64,000 nt of DNA, taken from positions 248,001-312,000 of the forward strand of contig JAHBUY010000005.1 of assembly GCA_019637795.1 (NCBI GenBank), read 5' to 3'. Of the stretch, positions 45,280-54,047 are shown one piece after another; within the stretch, counting starts at the first letter, position 1, and each line of letters starts with the position of its first letter. Position numbers and translations under genes: made by a program. Origin of the DNA: a bacterium. Its GTDB lineage: Bacteria; Desulfobacterota; Binatia; HRBIN30; CADEER01. The notes under the pieces are model-generated. The model saw only the letters and a program-made list of their open reading frames with translations, had not been told where the DNA came from and did no database searches.

Positions 45280-45675
45280 ATGACACGAACGTTGGCAGCC
45301 AGTACGACGCTGCTGCTGTTGCTCGGCGCAGGCTGCAAGACGCAACAGCCGTGGCGACCCACGGTCGACACATTCGGCAGCTCGCGGGCGCAGTACGTCA
45401 GCCGCGACATGGAGGAGTGCCGGCAGCTCGCCTTCCAGGTCTCCGGCTCGGCGCCGCAGCAGGCGGTGCAGGGCGCGGCGACCGGCGGACTGGTCGGGGC
45501 CGCCGCCGGCGCGGCGATCGGCGCCGCCTTCGGCAGCGCCGGGCGCGGGGCGGCGGTCGGCGCGGCGGCCGGCGGCATCGGCATGGGCGCCCAGCGCGCG
45601 TCGCAGGCCGAGCAGGCGTTCCAGCGCGCCTACGTCAACTGCATGCGCCAGCGAGGACACAATGTTCTCAATTGA
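45280..45675 (+). CDS. Glycine-zipper lipoprotein
   Basis: A 131-residue lipoprotein with lipobox LLGAGC at about residue 18-19 and a glycine-zipper segment (GAATGGLVGAAAGAAIGAAFGSAGRGAAVG) that can insert in a membrane. Two conserved Cys (EECRQLA and VNCMRQRGH) remain for a disulfide. AGGGAGGAC precedes the ATG. The next small exported protein starts 22 bases later, so the two probably form an operon acting at the envelope. Confidence 0.75.
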   Translation: MTRTLAASTTLLLLLGAGCKTQQPWRPTVDTFGSSRAQYVSRDMEECRQLAFQVSGSAPQQAVQGAATGGLVGAAAGAAIGAAFGSAGRGAAVGAAAGGIGMGAQRASQAEQAFQRAYVNCMRQRGHNVLN

Positions 45676-45697
45676 GAGAGGCGAAGGAGGAACGGCG

Positions 45698-46144
45698 ATG
45701 AAGGCGCGTGCGTGGGTGGCTCGACTCGCGATCCTGGCCCTGCTGGGCGGCGCCGCGGCGCGGCCGGCGGCGGCCTTCGTCATGGACGGCCCGCTCATCC
45801 AGTCGTTGCGGCAGGTCATGGCGGGCAACTTCGAGGCCTACAACAAGAAGGACATCAACGCCCTGATGCAGGGCGTCGACAGCCGCTCGCCCGATTACGA
45901 ACCCACCAAGAAGGCGGCGGAGGCGCAGTTCAAGGACCTCGACGTCACCACCGAGCTGGTCGACTTCGTGCCCATGGGGCACGACGACGAGTTCGCGGTC
46001 GCCCGCATCAAGGCCAAGACCACCGGCAAGCCCGGCAGCGGCTTCACCGACAATACCGTCGACGCGATCGTCCTCTTCCACCAGGAGAACGGCCAGTGGA
46101 AGCTGTGGAGCGAGGACGTCCTCGGCGTCACCATCGCCCCGTGA
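45698..46144 (+). CDS. Exported SnoaL/NTF2-like protein
   Basis: A 148-residue protein with a signal peptide (about 1-26) and a ~110-residue NTF2-like alpha+beta domain: LRQVMAGNFEAYNKKDINALMQGVDS at the first helices and VDAIVLFHQENGQWKLWSED at the last strands, the pattern of SnoaL-like/DUF4440 folds. No catalytic residues are evident. AAGGAGG precedes the ATG. It follows the glycine-zipper lipoprotein and is closed by a 17-bp hairpin. Confidence 0.72.
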   Translation: MKARAWVARLAILALLGGAAARPAAAFVMDGPLIQSLRQVMAGNFEAYNKKDINALMQGVDSRSPDYEPTKKAAEAQFKDLDVTTELVDFVPMGHDDEFAVARIKAKTTGKPGSGFTDNTVDAIVLFHQENGQWKLWSEDVLGVTIAP

Positions 46145-46152
46145 GGTGATCC

Positions 46153-46188
46153 GGGCGCCGCGCCGCCGCGTGCGGCGGCGCGGCGCCC
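46153..46188. terminator. 17-bp perfect GC hairpin between convergent genes
   Basis: Bases 46153-46169 pair with 46172-46188 with a minimal two-base loop. It sits between convergent genes ending at 46144 and 46196, so a bidirectional terminator is likely. Confidence 0.6.
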
Positions 46189-46195
46189 GCCCGGC

Positions 46196-48136
46196 CTATT
46201 TGTCCTTGCGGCGCGCCGACAGCACGCGTTCGCCGTCGGCGCGGTGGAGGTCCAGCAGATCGCGGTCGATGGCCCAGGTCGTCGTCGACTCCAGCGCGGC
46301 GAGAAACTCGCGCTCCTGCTGCATGACGCCCCTGCCGTCGCAGTGCGTGCGGGTGACCGCCGCCGGGCCGATGCTGAGGCGGCGCTCGTCGCGCGTGTAG
46401 CTGGCGCGGAAGGTGTTGCAGCCGCTGGTGCCGCTGACCGTCCCGTCCTGGAAGGTCAGGGTCAGGGTGGTCCCGAGCAGCGGACTGACCACCGCATGGC
46501 GGCCGTTGTTGAAGCCGGTCACCTCCCAGGCGACGCCGTCGAGGCGCGGCGCCGGCGCGGCGACGAAGGTCAGCGTCGGCTCGTCCTCCGCGGGCGGCGT
46601 GAGGGTCAGGCCGTCCGCGGCGACGGCGAAGCGGAGCGTGCCGGCGAGGGCCGCCTTGACGGCGTCCTCGACCCGCATCACCGGCGGCGGACACGCCATC
46701 ATCGTGCCGGCCATGGCGGGGATCGTCACCCGATCGCCCGCGACGGTGTACGAGCCGACCAGTTGATTGCAGCCGCTGAAGCCCTGCAGGCGGCCGCCGT
46801 CGAAGCGAACGGTCACGCCCTGGCGCACGGCGGCGAGTTGTTTCGCGTCCAGGCCGCGCAGGCTGGTCAGCCGCCACAGCGGTCCCTCGATCGGCGCCGG
46901 CGGCCCGGGCGTCGCGGCCGGCGACTCCGCCGCGGCGGCGGCGTTCGCCGCGGCGAGGCGGCAGCAGCCGGCGAGGAAGCGCCCGTCCGGCAGCGAGACC
47001 CGCGCCACCACCGGGTGCGCGACGTCCGACATCCCGTCGCTGCACGCGGCGTCGCGCAGGAAGAGCACGAGATCGCCGCCGCCGCTCGCCGGCGCGCCAC
47101 GCCACACCCGTTCGCGCAGCGCGTCGATGCGGCTGCTGGCGCCGCGAAAGGCCACCGCCGGCGCCTCCGGCAGCGTCAGTTGCGCCGTGTCGGGCGTCAC
47201 CAGCGCGACGCTCCAGGACGGCTCGCTGCCGAAGCAGATCAACGGCGCGTCCGCCGCGGCGGCGGGCCGCGCGGCGGCGAGGACGAGGGCGAGCAGCGCG
47301 TGGTGGGTTCGCATCGGGTTCCTCCGCCGGCGGACCGCGCCGGCCGGCGTGGACGAGCCGACGGCGCGCGGGGGCTGCAGGGTCCGCAACATCAACATGC
47401 GACAGATCACCAGGCCACCGGCCGCGGCGGCGAGGTGCTTGAGGGCATGGCCGCCGATCACGTGCCCGAGCGCCAGCACCTGGCCGTCCAGCGTCTCGAA
47501 CACCTTGGCGACCACGTAGGCGCCGAACACCCAGTAGAGATCGTTGCCGCGGGTGTAGCGCGACGGGTGCAGCCAGGTGATCATCAACAGCATCACCACG
47601 GTGTAGCCCTGGGCGATGGCGTAGGGCACGACGTTGCCGGCGCCGGCCCGCTCCGTCGCCCGCCAGTACACCACCGATTCGGCGCCGAGGAGCAGCATCG
47701 GCACCAGGAGCAGGAGACCGGCGCGGACGCTGAGGCGATCGGCCACCTGGGCCGCCAGCAGCGACATGAACGCGATGGTCATCGGCAGCCGATCCCAGAA
47801 CAGCCGCTCGTTGTCGGGCGCCAGGTGATAGTAGGCGGAGCCGATGGCGGTCAGCAGCATGCCGGTGAAGAACACCAGATAGGGCACCCGCTCGCGCCTC
47901 TCGGCGAAAGCGGCGGGAGCCGCGAAGACGGCGCCGAAGCCGAGCAGCGCGACGAGCAGGAAACCGACGTTCGAGGCGACGTCGAGAAAGTTGGCGACCC
48001 CGAACCACGCCCGGTGGTCGGCGAAGTCGTGGTAGCCGGTCGGCTGCGGCACCGCCGGCAGCACGAAGGCGGCGAGCAGGCACAGCGCCGTGACGACGGC
48101 GATGGGACGGGCGCGCTTCGCCATGCGCCGCGCCAC
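46196..48136 (-). CDS. In-frame fusion: ceramidase-like membrane protein plus META-domain protein
   Basis: A 646-residue frame. Residues about 1-260 form a seven-helix protein of the alkaline-ceramidase-like type: NVGFLLVALLGFG, GSAYYHLAPDNERLFWDRLPMT and the His pair in HVIGGHALKHLAAAAGG. From residue 275 a new signal peptide begins (MRTHHALLALVLAAARPAAA), followed by a ~110-residue lead domain and two META/HslJ-like domains (GRLQGFSGCNQLVGSYTV; GTVSGTSGCNTFRASYTR). A strong ribosome site precedes that internal ATG. Either a stop codon was lost between two genes, or two genes happen to share an open frame and the second is translated from its own start. META-type proteins are envelope proteins of uncertain role. 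Confidence 0.75.
   Translation of the reverse strand: MARRMAKRARPIAVVTALCLLAAFVLPAVPQPTGYHDFADHRAWFGVANFLDVASNVGFLLVALLGFGAVFAAPAAFAERRERVPYLVFFTGMLLTAIGSAYYHLAPDNERLFWDRLPMTIAFMSLLAAQVADRLSVRAGLLLLVPMLLLGAESVVYWRATERAGAGNVVPYAIAQGYTVVMLLMITWLHPSRYTRGNDLYWVFGAYVVAKVFETLDGQVLALGHVIGGHALKHLAAAAGGLVICRMLMLRTLQPPRAVGSSTPAGAVRRRRNPMRTHHALLALVLAAARPAAAADAPLICFGSEPSWSVALVTPDTAQLTLPEAPAVAFRGASSRIDALRERVWRGAPASGGGDLVLFLRDAACSDGMSDVAHPVVARVSLPDGRFLAGCCRLAAANAAAAAESPAATPGPPAPIEGPLWRLTSLRGLDAKQLAAVRQGVTVRFDGGRLQGFSGCNQLVGSYTVAGDRVTIPAMAGTMMACPPPVMRVEDAVKAALAGTLRFAVAADGLTLTPPAEDEPTLTFVAAPAPRLDGVAWEVTGFNNGRHAVVSPLLGTTLTLTFQDGTVSGTSGCNTFRASYTRDERRLSIGPAAVTRTHCDGRGVMQQEREFLAALESTTTWAIDRDLLDLHRADGERVLSARRKDK
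47312..47325 (-). promoter_or_regulatory. Internal ribosome site and start codon of the META-domain part
   Basis: On the minus strand GGAGGAACCCGATG gives a full Shine-Dalgarno seven bases before an ATG that begins a clear signal peptide. It argues that residues 275-646 of the fused frame are also made as a separate 372-residue exported protein. Confidence 0.65.
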
Positions 48137-48176
48137 GGTCGCTCGCCATGTGGGCGGGCGACCGTTGGCGCCTCTC

Positions 48177-48575
48177 TCAGGAGAGCGCTTTCGCCTTCAG
48201 GCGCTCGAACTCGGCGCGATCGATGGCCCCGGCATCGAGCAGCGCCTTGGCCTTCTGGATCTGGTCGGCGGGCCCGGCGGACGAGGCGCCGGCGACGGAG
48301 CGAACGTAGGCGTCGAAGCGATCCTGGACCTCCTTCTGCGCCCGGGCCGCGCGCTCGGCCATGCCGCCGCCGCGGACGATCAGGTAGGCGAGAATGCCGA
48401 AGACCGGGAAGAAGAAGACCAGCACGACCCAGATCGCCTTGGTGACGCCCGACGCCTCGTGGTCGCGGAACAGGTCGGAGACGACCGACATCAGCAGCCA
48501 GAACCAGACGACGAAGAAGAAGATCTCCACGAACCAGATGAGGATGTCGCCGTGACCGAACGAGGTGTTCAACAT
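48177..48575 (-). CDS. Membrane protein with PLDc_N and SHOCT domains
   Basis: A 132-residue protein: two transmembrane helices (LIWFVEIFFFVVWFWLLMSV, VTKAIWVVLVFFFPVFGILAYLIV) of the PLDc_N type, a charged linker, and a C-terminal SHOCT motif (DQIQKAKALLDAGAIDRAEFERLKAKAL). SHOCT modules bind partners at the membrane. ATG 48575 has AGGGAGCC upstream. Monocistronic. Confidence 0.85.
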   Translation of the reverse strand: MLNTSFGHGDILIWFVEIFFFVVWFWLLMSVVSDLFRDHEASGVTKAIWVVLVFFFPVFGILAYLIVRGGGMAERAARAQKEVQDRFDAYVRSVAGASSAGPADQIQKAKALLDAGAIDRAEFERLKAKALS

Positions 48576-48665
48576 CGGTGGCTCCCTTCGCGACTGGAAT
48601 CCGGGCTGAGGATGTATACACGACCTTCCGGGACTGTCCACGCGCTGACGGCGCGCGCCGCGCCG

Positions 48666-48857
48666 TCAGCGCGCAGGGGACGGCGTGACCATCGGCGCCG
48701 CCGTCGCCGGTGGCGTTGCCGCGCCGCGGCGCCGATCGGGAATCGCCTCCGGGGCCTTGGGATTGCCATCGAGGAAGCTCTCGACGGCGCCCGCGGTGGC
48801 GCCGAGGAGCAGCGGCAGCAGCAGCAGCGCCGCCGCCCTATGGACGCTCCAGCGCAT
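48666..48857 (-). CDS. Small exported protein at the end of the arcDA operon
   Basis: A 63-residue predicted exported peptide: signal peptide MRWSVHRAAALLLLPLLL (1-18 onward) and a short Pro/Ala-rich tail. Its ATG overlaps the end of the preceding outer-membrane gene by 20 bases, suggesting translational coupling. No homology recognised; a chance frame is possible. Confidence 0.45.
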   Translation of the reverse strand: MRWSVHRAAALLLLPLLLGATAGAVESFLDGNPKAPEAIPDRRRGAATPPATAAPMVTPSPAR

Positions 48858-49680
48858 AGGACACCATGAAACGGACCATGACGAACTCGTGCTTGCCGAC
48901 GTTGACCGCCAGCTCGCCGAAGGGCAGTCCCTGGTACGACACGAAGCCGCCGAAGTCGTTCTCGCCGTACAGGTTGTTGTGCGGCTCGAAGAAGCCGCCG
49001 AAGCGCGCCCCGGCGCCGAGGTTGTAGGAGACGCCGAACGAGCCGAGGGCGGCGTTGTTGAACTTGGCGCCGTTCGCCCACTCGCCGCCCCACAGCAGGT
49101 TGCCGGAGATCGCCAGGCGGCGGCCGATGACCTGGGTCACCGAGCCGCCGAATTCGAGCGTGTCGAACGAGTTGTTCTGGGTGTCGTAGAAGCCGGTCAT
49201 GGCGAACGACGTCGACTCCCAGTCGCTGCCGCGCCCCCACAGGTCGACGAGCGCGAAGGTGCGGACGCGGCTGAAGTAGCGGTTGTCGGGGTCGGCGTTC
49301 TTGTTGCGCCGCCAGGTCGGCTCGACGCTGAGCTCGAAGGGGAAGCGCCAGCGCGAGTTGATGTAGGCGAGGCCGGCGCCGAGCTCGATGCGGTTCTTCT
49401 GGTTGCGGAAGGTGGGGCCGGCGACCAGGGTCTGCAGCTCCGGCGCGGTCTGCAGGATCGGCCAGATGCCGGGCATCTCGAATCCCTTCGACGGTGGCGC
49501 CTCGCCGGTCCAGGTGTCCCATGCGCTCGCCGCCGGCTGGTCGCCGACCACCGCGCCGTCGCTCTGCAGATAGGTCTCGGCCGCCGACGTCTGGTCGCGG
49601 TTCAGGAAGCTGTCCTGCTCGGCCCTGGCCACCGCGGCCAGGAGGACGAGCAGGACGGTCAACGGAACGATCGATCGCAT
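48838..49680 (-). CDS. Outer-membrane barrel protein downstream of arginine deiminase
   Basis: A 280-residue protein with a signal peptide (about 1-20) and regular amphipathic strands (NRIELGAGLAYINSRWRFPFELSVEPTWRRN, RTFALVDLWGRGSDWESTSFAMTGFYDT), ending FVMVRFMVSYALERP. It looks like a barrel or transporter-like outer-membrane protein. It starts 35 bases after arcA on the same strand, so it may allow arginine, citrulline or ornithine to cross the outer membrane; that role is inferred from position only. Confidence 0.7.
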   Translation of the reverse strand: MRSIVPLTVLLVLLAAVARAEQDSFLNRDQTSAAETYLQSDGAVVGDQPAASAWDTWTGEAPPSKGFEMPGIWPILQTAPELQTLVAGPTFRNQKNRIELGAGLAYINSRWRFPFELSVEPTWRRNKNADPDNRYFSRVRTFALVDLWGRGSDWESTSFAMTGFYDTQNNSFDTLEFGGSVTQVIGRRLAISGNLLWGGEWANGAKFNNAALGSFGVSYNLGAGARFGGFFEPHNNLYGENDFGGFVSYQGLPFGELAVNVGKHEFVMVRFMVSYALERP

Positions 49681-49715
49681 CGGCAACCCCCCGTGCGCGG
49701 TGCGCGATGGCCCGC

Positions 49716-50978
49716 TCAGTACTCGACCGCGTCGCGGATGATCGGGCAGGTCATGCAGTGGCCGCCGCCGCGGCCACGGCCGAGCTCGGCGCCGACGATG
49801 GTCACCACCTCGATGCCCTCCTTGCGCAGCAGGGTGTTGGTGTAGGTGTTGCGGTCGTAGGCGAAGACCACGCCCGGCGAGGCGCAGACCAGGTTGGCGC
49901 CGCTGTCCCACTGGGTGCGCTCGCGCATGTAGGCATTGCCGCCGGTCTCGACGACGCGCAGCTTCTTCAGCCCCAGCGCCTCGGCCACCGTCTGCACGAA
50001 CGGCTTCTCGTCCTTGCGCAGCTCGACCCCGCTCGGATGGCTGCTCGGCCGGTACGAATAGGCGGTGATGTGGTTGACGATGTCCGGATAGAGCAGGACG
50101 CAATCGCGGTCGGCGAAGGTGAAGATGGTGTCCAGGTGCATGGCGGCGCGCAGCTTCGGCATCGCCGCGACGATGACGCGCTCGGCGGCGCCCTGCTTGA
50201 ACAGCGCCGCCGCCACCTGGCTGATCGCCTGGCGCGAGGTGCGCTCGCTCATGCCGATGAGCACGTTGCCCTTGCCGATCGGCATGACGTCGCCGCCCTC
50301 GATCGTCGCCTGGCCCCAGTCCTGGGTCGGGTCGCCCCACCACACCTTCACCTTGCCGGCGAAGTCGGGATGGAACTTGTAGATCGAGGTGGTGAGGATG
50401 GTCTCCTCGTGGCGCGCCGGCCAGTAGAGCGAGTTGAGGGTCACGCCGCCGTAGATCCAGCAGGTGGTGTCGCGGGTGTAGAGGGTGTTCGGCAGCGGCG
50501 GCAGCAGGTACTCGGTCTCGCCCGCCGCCTCGCGCACGATGGCGATCGCCTCGCCGCCGTGCGTCTCGGGGAACTCGTGGGTGGAGAGGCCGCCGATCAG
50601 GGTCTCGGCCAGCTCGCGGTTCGACAGACCGCCGAGGTAGCTCTTGATCTCGTCGACCAGGCCGAGGCCGACCTGGTTCGGCACCACCTGGTTGTCGAGA
50701 ATCCACTGTTTGGCCTCCGGCACCGCCAGGGTCTCGGCGAGCAGGTTGTGCATCTCGACGACCTCGATGCCGCGGTCGCGCATCTTGGTCATGAAGTCGA
50801 AGTGATCGCGCTTCGCGTTCTCGACCCACAGCACGTCGTCGAACAGCAGCGCGTCGCAGTTGCTCGGGGTCAGCCGCTGGTGGGCCCTGCCGGGGGCGCA
50901 GACCATGACCTTGCGCAGTTGGCCGACCTCGGAATGGACGCCGAACGCCGGCGCCGCGCCCTTCTTCTCTGCTGCCAT
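49716..50978 (-). CDS. arcA: Arginine deiminase
   Basis: A 420-residue guanidino-group hydrolase converting arginine to citrulline and ammonia. Family motifs appear in order: LRKVMVCAPGRAHQRLTPSN, FDDVLWVENAKRDH, LYTRDTTCWI, IEGGDVMPIGKGNVLIGMSERTS, MHLDTIFTF and the catalytic Cys408 in GGGHCMTCP. Length is normal. It follows arcD by 28 bases. No ornithine carbamoyltransferase or carbamate kinase is in the window, so citrulline may be exported or used elsewhere, or the enzyme may serve acid resistance by ammonia release. Confidence 0.94.
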   Translation of the reverse strand: MAAEKKGAAPAFGVHSEVGQLRKVMVCAPGRAHQRLTPSNCDALLFDDVLWVENAKRDHFDFMTKMRDRGIEVVEMHNLLAETLAVPEAKQWILDNQVVPNQVGLGLVDEIKSYLGGLSNRELAETLIGGLSTHEFPETHGGEAIAIVREAAGETEYLLPPLPNTLYTRDTTCWIYGGVTLNSLYWPARHEETILTTSIYKFHPDFAGKVKVWWGDPTQDWGQATIEGGDVMPIGKGNVLIGMSERTSRQAISQVAAALFKQGAAERVIVAAMPKLRAAMHLDTIFTFADRDCVLLYPDIVNHITAYSYRPSSHPSGVELRKDEKPFVQTVAEALGLKKLRVVETGGNAYMRERTQWDSGANLVCASPGVVFAYDRNTYTNTLLRKEGIEVVTIVGAELGRGRGGGHCMTCPIIRDAVEY

Positions 50979-51006
50979 GTGAACCTCCGTCGTCAGTCGC
51001 AGTCGC

Positions 51007-52437
51007 TCAGATCGTAATGTAGCCGGTCACCAGTCCGTGCAGGCCGACGATGGCGCCGAGCACCACCGCCGCGAACAGGATCCACTCCGCCGGCGAGAAG
51101 AGCTGCAGGCGCTGCTCGCGCCGCGTCATGAAGAACAGGAACGTCCCCGGAGCGTAGATGATGAGCCCGAGCAGCATGAACTTCATGCCGGCGGCGACCA
51201 GGAGGAAGATCGTGTAGCCGGTCGCCAGCACGGCGACCACCATGTCCCTGCCCCGACCGCCGGCGTCGGCGTCGTAGGTCTCGCGCGTCAGCAGCAGCTT
51301 CAGCATGTAGGCGGCCGAGAGGAAGTAGGGGATCAGCGACATATGGCTGCACAGCGACAGCGCGAAGGTGAAGGCATCGTCGGAGAACAGGGTCGCCAGC
51401 AGCACCAGTTGGATCAGGAGCGAGGTGATGAGCAGCGCCGCCGCCGGCACCTGGGCGGCGTTCTCGCGCCCGAGGAAGGCCGGCATGTCCAGCTTCTTCG
51501 CCGCGATCGACAGCACCTCCGCCGCCATCAGGGTCCACGCCAGGTAGGCGCCGAGCACCGAGACGATCACCCCGGCGCCGATGAACACCGCGCCCCACGG
51601 CCCGACCGCCGCCTCGAGCACGCCGCCGACCGACGGCTGCTGCAGGCGGGCGATGTCGGCGCTCGGCAGGATGCCGTAGGCGAGGATCGACACCGAGGCG
51701 AAGAGCGCCAGCACGCCGAGGAAGCCGGTGACGGTGGCGACGCCGACGTCGGAGCGCTTCTCCGCGAAGCGCGAGTAGTTGCTGGCGCCCTCGATGCCGA
51801 GGAAGACGAACACCGTCACCAGCATCGTCGCCTTCACCTGCTCGAAGAGGCCGCCGTACACCGCCGGATCGCCGCCGTAGAGGTTGGCGACGAACACGTC
51901 GGTCCTGAGGAAGAAGAGCGCCAGGACCACGAACAGCAGCAGCGGGATCACCTTGGCGATGGTGACGACCTTGTTGATGCCGGCCGCCTCCTTGACGCCG
52001 CGCATGACCAGCAGGTGAAAGGCCCAGATGCCGATGGAGGAGAGGAAGACCGAGAGCGGCGTGTTGCCCTCGCCGAGGGCCGGGAACATGCGGCCGAGGG
52101 TCGACTTGATCAGCACCCAGTACGACACGTTGCCGACGCAGGCGCTGGCCCAGTAGCCGAAGGCGGAGATGAAGCCCAGATAGGGTCCGAAGCCCGCTCG
52201 CGCATAGGCGTACACGCCCGCATCGAGATCGGGTTTGCGGGTGGCCAGCGTCTGGAAGACGAAGCCGAGCATCAGCATGCCGCCGCCGGCGATCGCCCAG
52301 GCGATCAGGGCGCCGTAGACGCCGGTGGCCTGGGCGAAGTTGCGCGGGATCGAGAACACCCCCGCCCCCACCATGCCGCCGACCACCATCGCCGTGAGGG
52401 TGGCCAGGGGGACTTTCTGCTCGCTCTGCGCTGCCAT
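51007..52437 (-). CDS. arcD: Arginine/ornithine (citrulline) antiporter, APC family
   Basis: A 476-residue, twelve-helix amino-acid antiporter. The start KVPLATLTAMVVGGMVGAGVFSIPRNFAQATGV carries the APC substrate-binding GAGVFSIP motif, and FLGIEGASNYSRFAEKRSDVG is typical of the ArcD/LysI basic-amino-acid branch. ATG 52437 has GGAGGCG upstream; an upstream extension is not hydrophobic. First gene of the arcD-arcA-porin unit. Confidence 0.9.
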   Translation of the reverse strand: MAAQSEQKVPLATLTAMVVGGMVGAGVFSIPRNFAQATGVYGALIAWAIAGGGMLMLGFVFQTLATRKPDLDAGVYAYARAGFGPYLGFISAFGYWASACVGNVSYWVLIKSTLGRMFPALGEGNTPLSVFLSSIGIWAFHLLVMRGVKEAAGINKVVTIAKVIPLLLFVVLALFFLRTDVFVANLYGGDPAVYGGLFEQVKATMLVTVFVFLGIEGASNYSRFAEKRSDVGVATVTGFLGVLALFASVSILAYGILPSADIARLQQPSVGGVLEAAVGPWGAVFIGAGVIVSVLGAYLAWTLMAAEVLSIAAKKLDMPAFLGRENAAQVPAAALLITSLLIQLVLLATLFSDDAFTFALSLCSHMSLIPYFLSAAYMLKLLLTRETYDADAGGRGRDMVVAVLATGYTIFLLVAAGMKFMLLGLIIYAPGTFLFFMTRREQRLQLFSPAEWILFAAVVLGAIVGLHGLVTGYITI

Positions 52438-52591
52438 GTTCGCCTCCTCGTTCAGGTGGGGGTCAGGGACGGGGGCGACCGAAGAAGGCCCCGGCTGGCA
52501 TCGCCCGCGGTCTGGGATCAAGAGCTCGCATAGCGCCGACTTCGTGTATCAGGTCAATCCAACTCGACAAGCGGTCGGGCAGCGGAGGGAT

Positions 52592-52763
52592 GTGACGAAA
52601 ACATTTCACCACGGAGGCACGGAGACACGGAGCAACCTGGTCAAGAGAGGGTTCGGGGGCGAGATCCCCAACGCCATCAGCAATGGCCATGGGGATCGCA
52701 CCCGCCCGCCATTCCGACGCTGCACCCTCCGTGCCTCCGTGGTGAAGGTGTTGTGTCGTATCG
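52592..52763. repeat. Nested palindromic repeat, copy 2 (MITE-like)
   Basis: This copy matches the element at 26882-27061 over its length, including the inner GATCCCC / GGGGATC stem. The left arm (52607-52632) is identical, but the right arm (52727-52744) lacks the 8-base GTGTCTCC unit present in copy 1, leaving an 18-bp perfect pairing. It lies between arcD and a hydrolase remnant. Confidence 0.85.
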
Positions 52764-52932
52764 AGGCTAGGTCCGAGATGGCGCCGAGGATCTCCGCCTG
52801 AACCGCCCGCTGGCGCAGGCTGCCGAGATGGCCACCGCTGGGGAAGACGCGCCTGCGGCCGACCGTCTCGCCGAGCCAGGCCAGGTCCCCGCCTCCGGCG
52901 AGGAAGTCGTTCGGCCTGATCGCCGGTGGAGC
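52764..52932 (-). pseudogene. C-terminal remnant of an alpha/beta hydrolase
   Basis: One minus-strand frame reads RPNDFLAGGGDLAWLGETVG, then RRRVFPSGGHLGSL, which resembles the catalytic Asp-His end of alpha/beta hydrolases (NDF...WL...GGHLGNL). It has no start and ends exactly where the palindromic repeat begins. It is probably the tail of a deleted gene. Confidence 0.4.
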
Positions 52933-52943
52933 CGGGAGCGGCC

Positions 52944-53918
52944 TCAGAAGGCTCCCGCGAGGCGGAGGCCGACGTACGGCGCCGGATCGTAGTTTGAGGA
53001 GGCGATGCGGTTGCCGTTGCTGTCTTCCAACTCCACCTCGCCCGCGAACGCCGCGCCCGCCAGCACGTTGAGGCCGATGTGCTCATTGAAGTTCCACCCC
53101 AACCGCACGCGCAGCGGCAGGCTGTTGTCGACGCCGACCCCGTTCGGCGCCAGGCTCGAATCGTTGAGCCGGAAGCGGCGCTGTTGATAGAGGAGGCCGA
53201 GCCCGATCTCGAGCGGCACCGGGAACTGGTAGGCGACCTCGCCGGACGCCGCCGCCCCGCCGCTGGCCGGCACGCCGCCCAGTCGCACGATCCAGTTGGG
53301 CCCCGGGATCCAGCGCAGGTCGACCTGCGGCACCACCGTCGGGTCGTCCTCGATCTGGGTGATCACCGCCACGCCGACGCCGGCGAACAGCGTGTCGCTG
53401 TGGCGGTACTCGGCGGCCAGCAGGCCGCCGCCGCTGACGCTGTCGCCCCAGTTGGCGCCGTCCTCGGGCGAGAACATCAGGATGCCGCCGGCCGAGACGC
53501 CCCACTGCTGGTTGATGTCGTAGGTCAGCTTGCTGCCCAGGCGCATGGAGTAGATGACGTTCCAGGGGCTGCCGCCGCCGAAATCGTAGTCGTTGACACC
53601 GAAGAAGAAGGTGTTGCCCCAGCGCAGGTGATCCATCAGGCCGAGGCCGCCGGCGAGGCCGAGGTCGTAGCGATAGACCTGCAGGCTGCCGCCTTTGTCG
53701 ATGTCGGCGTCGCCCTGGTAGACGAAGCCGCCCTCGCCGAGCACGCGCAGCGAGGGGTGCGCGCCGTCGGCCATCAGCTCGCCCAGGATCAGCTCGTCGG
53801 CCTCCTGGCCGCGCGCCGTCGCCGGCACCCCGAAACCAATCGCCAGCGCGATGGCCAGCAGCCACCGCGTCCCCCGGCCGAAGATGCACGGCCGCCCCTG
53901 TCGCGCATGCGTCGCCAT
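52944..53918 (-). CDS. Outer-membrane protein, DUF6268-like
   Basis: A 324-residue exported protein with a signal peptide ending about ATARGQ. Amphipathic strands throughout (GGFVYQGDADIDKGGSLQVYRYDLGLAGGL, DHLRWGNTFFFGVNDYDFGGG, SMRLGSKLTYDINQQWGVSAGG) end in YVGLRLAGAF with a terminal Phe as required for BAM insertion. ATG 53918 is preferred to an upstream TTG. Substrate or role unknown; monocistronic. Confidence 0.75.
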   Translation of the reverse strand: MATHARQGRPCIFGRGTRWLLAIALAIGFGVPATARGQEADELILGELMADGAHPSLRVLGEGGFVYQGDADIDKGGSLQVYRYDLGLAGGLGLMDHLRWGNTFFFGVNDYDFGGGSPWNVIYSMRLGSKLTYDINQQWGVSAGGILMFSPEDGANWGDSVSGGGLLAAEYRHSDTLFAGVGVAVITQIEDDPTVVPQVDLRWIPGPNWIVRLGGVPASGGAAASGEVAYQFPVPLEIGLGLLYQQRRFRLNDSSLAPNGVGVDNSLPLRVRLGWNFNEHIGLNVLAGAAFAGEVELEDSNGNRIASSNYDPAPYVGLRLAGAF

Positions 53919-54047
53919 GCGGCGCTGCTTGCGCAACTTTCCGACCGGTCGTCAAGGGTGCATCCGCCGACCGGCGGGCGCGCCCGCCGCCGGCGCCGCC
54001 ATTGGCACGCCCCGGGGCGCCTGGTAGACCGCTGGCCGGTCGATCAC

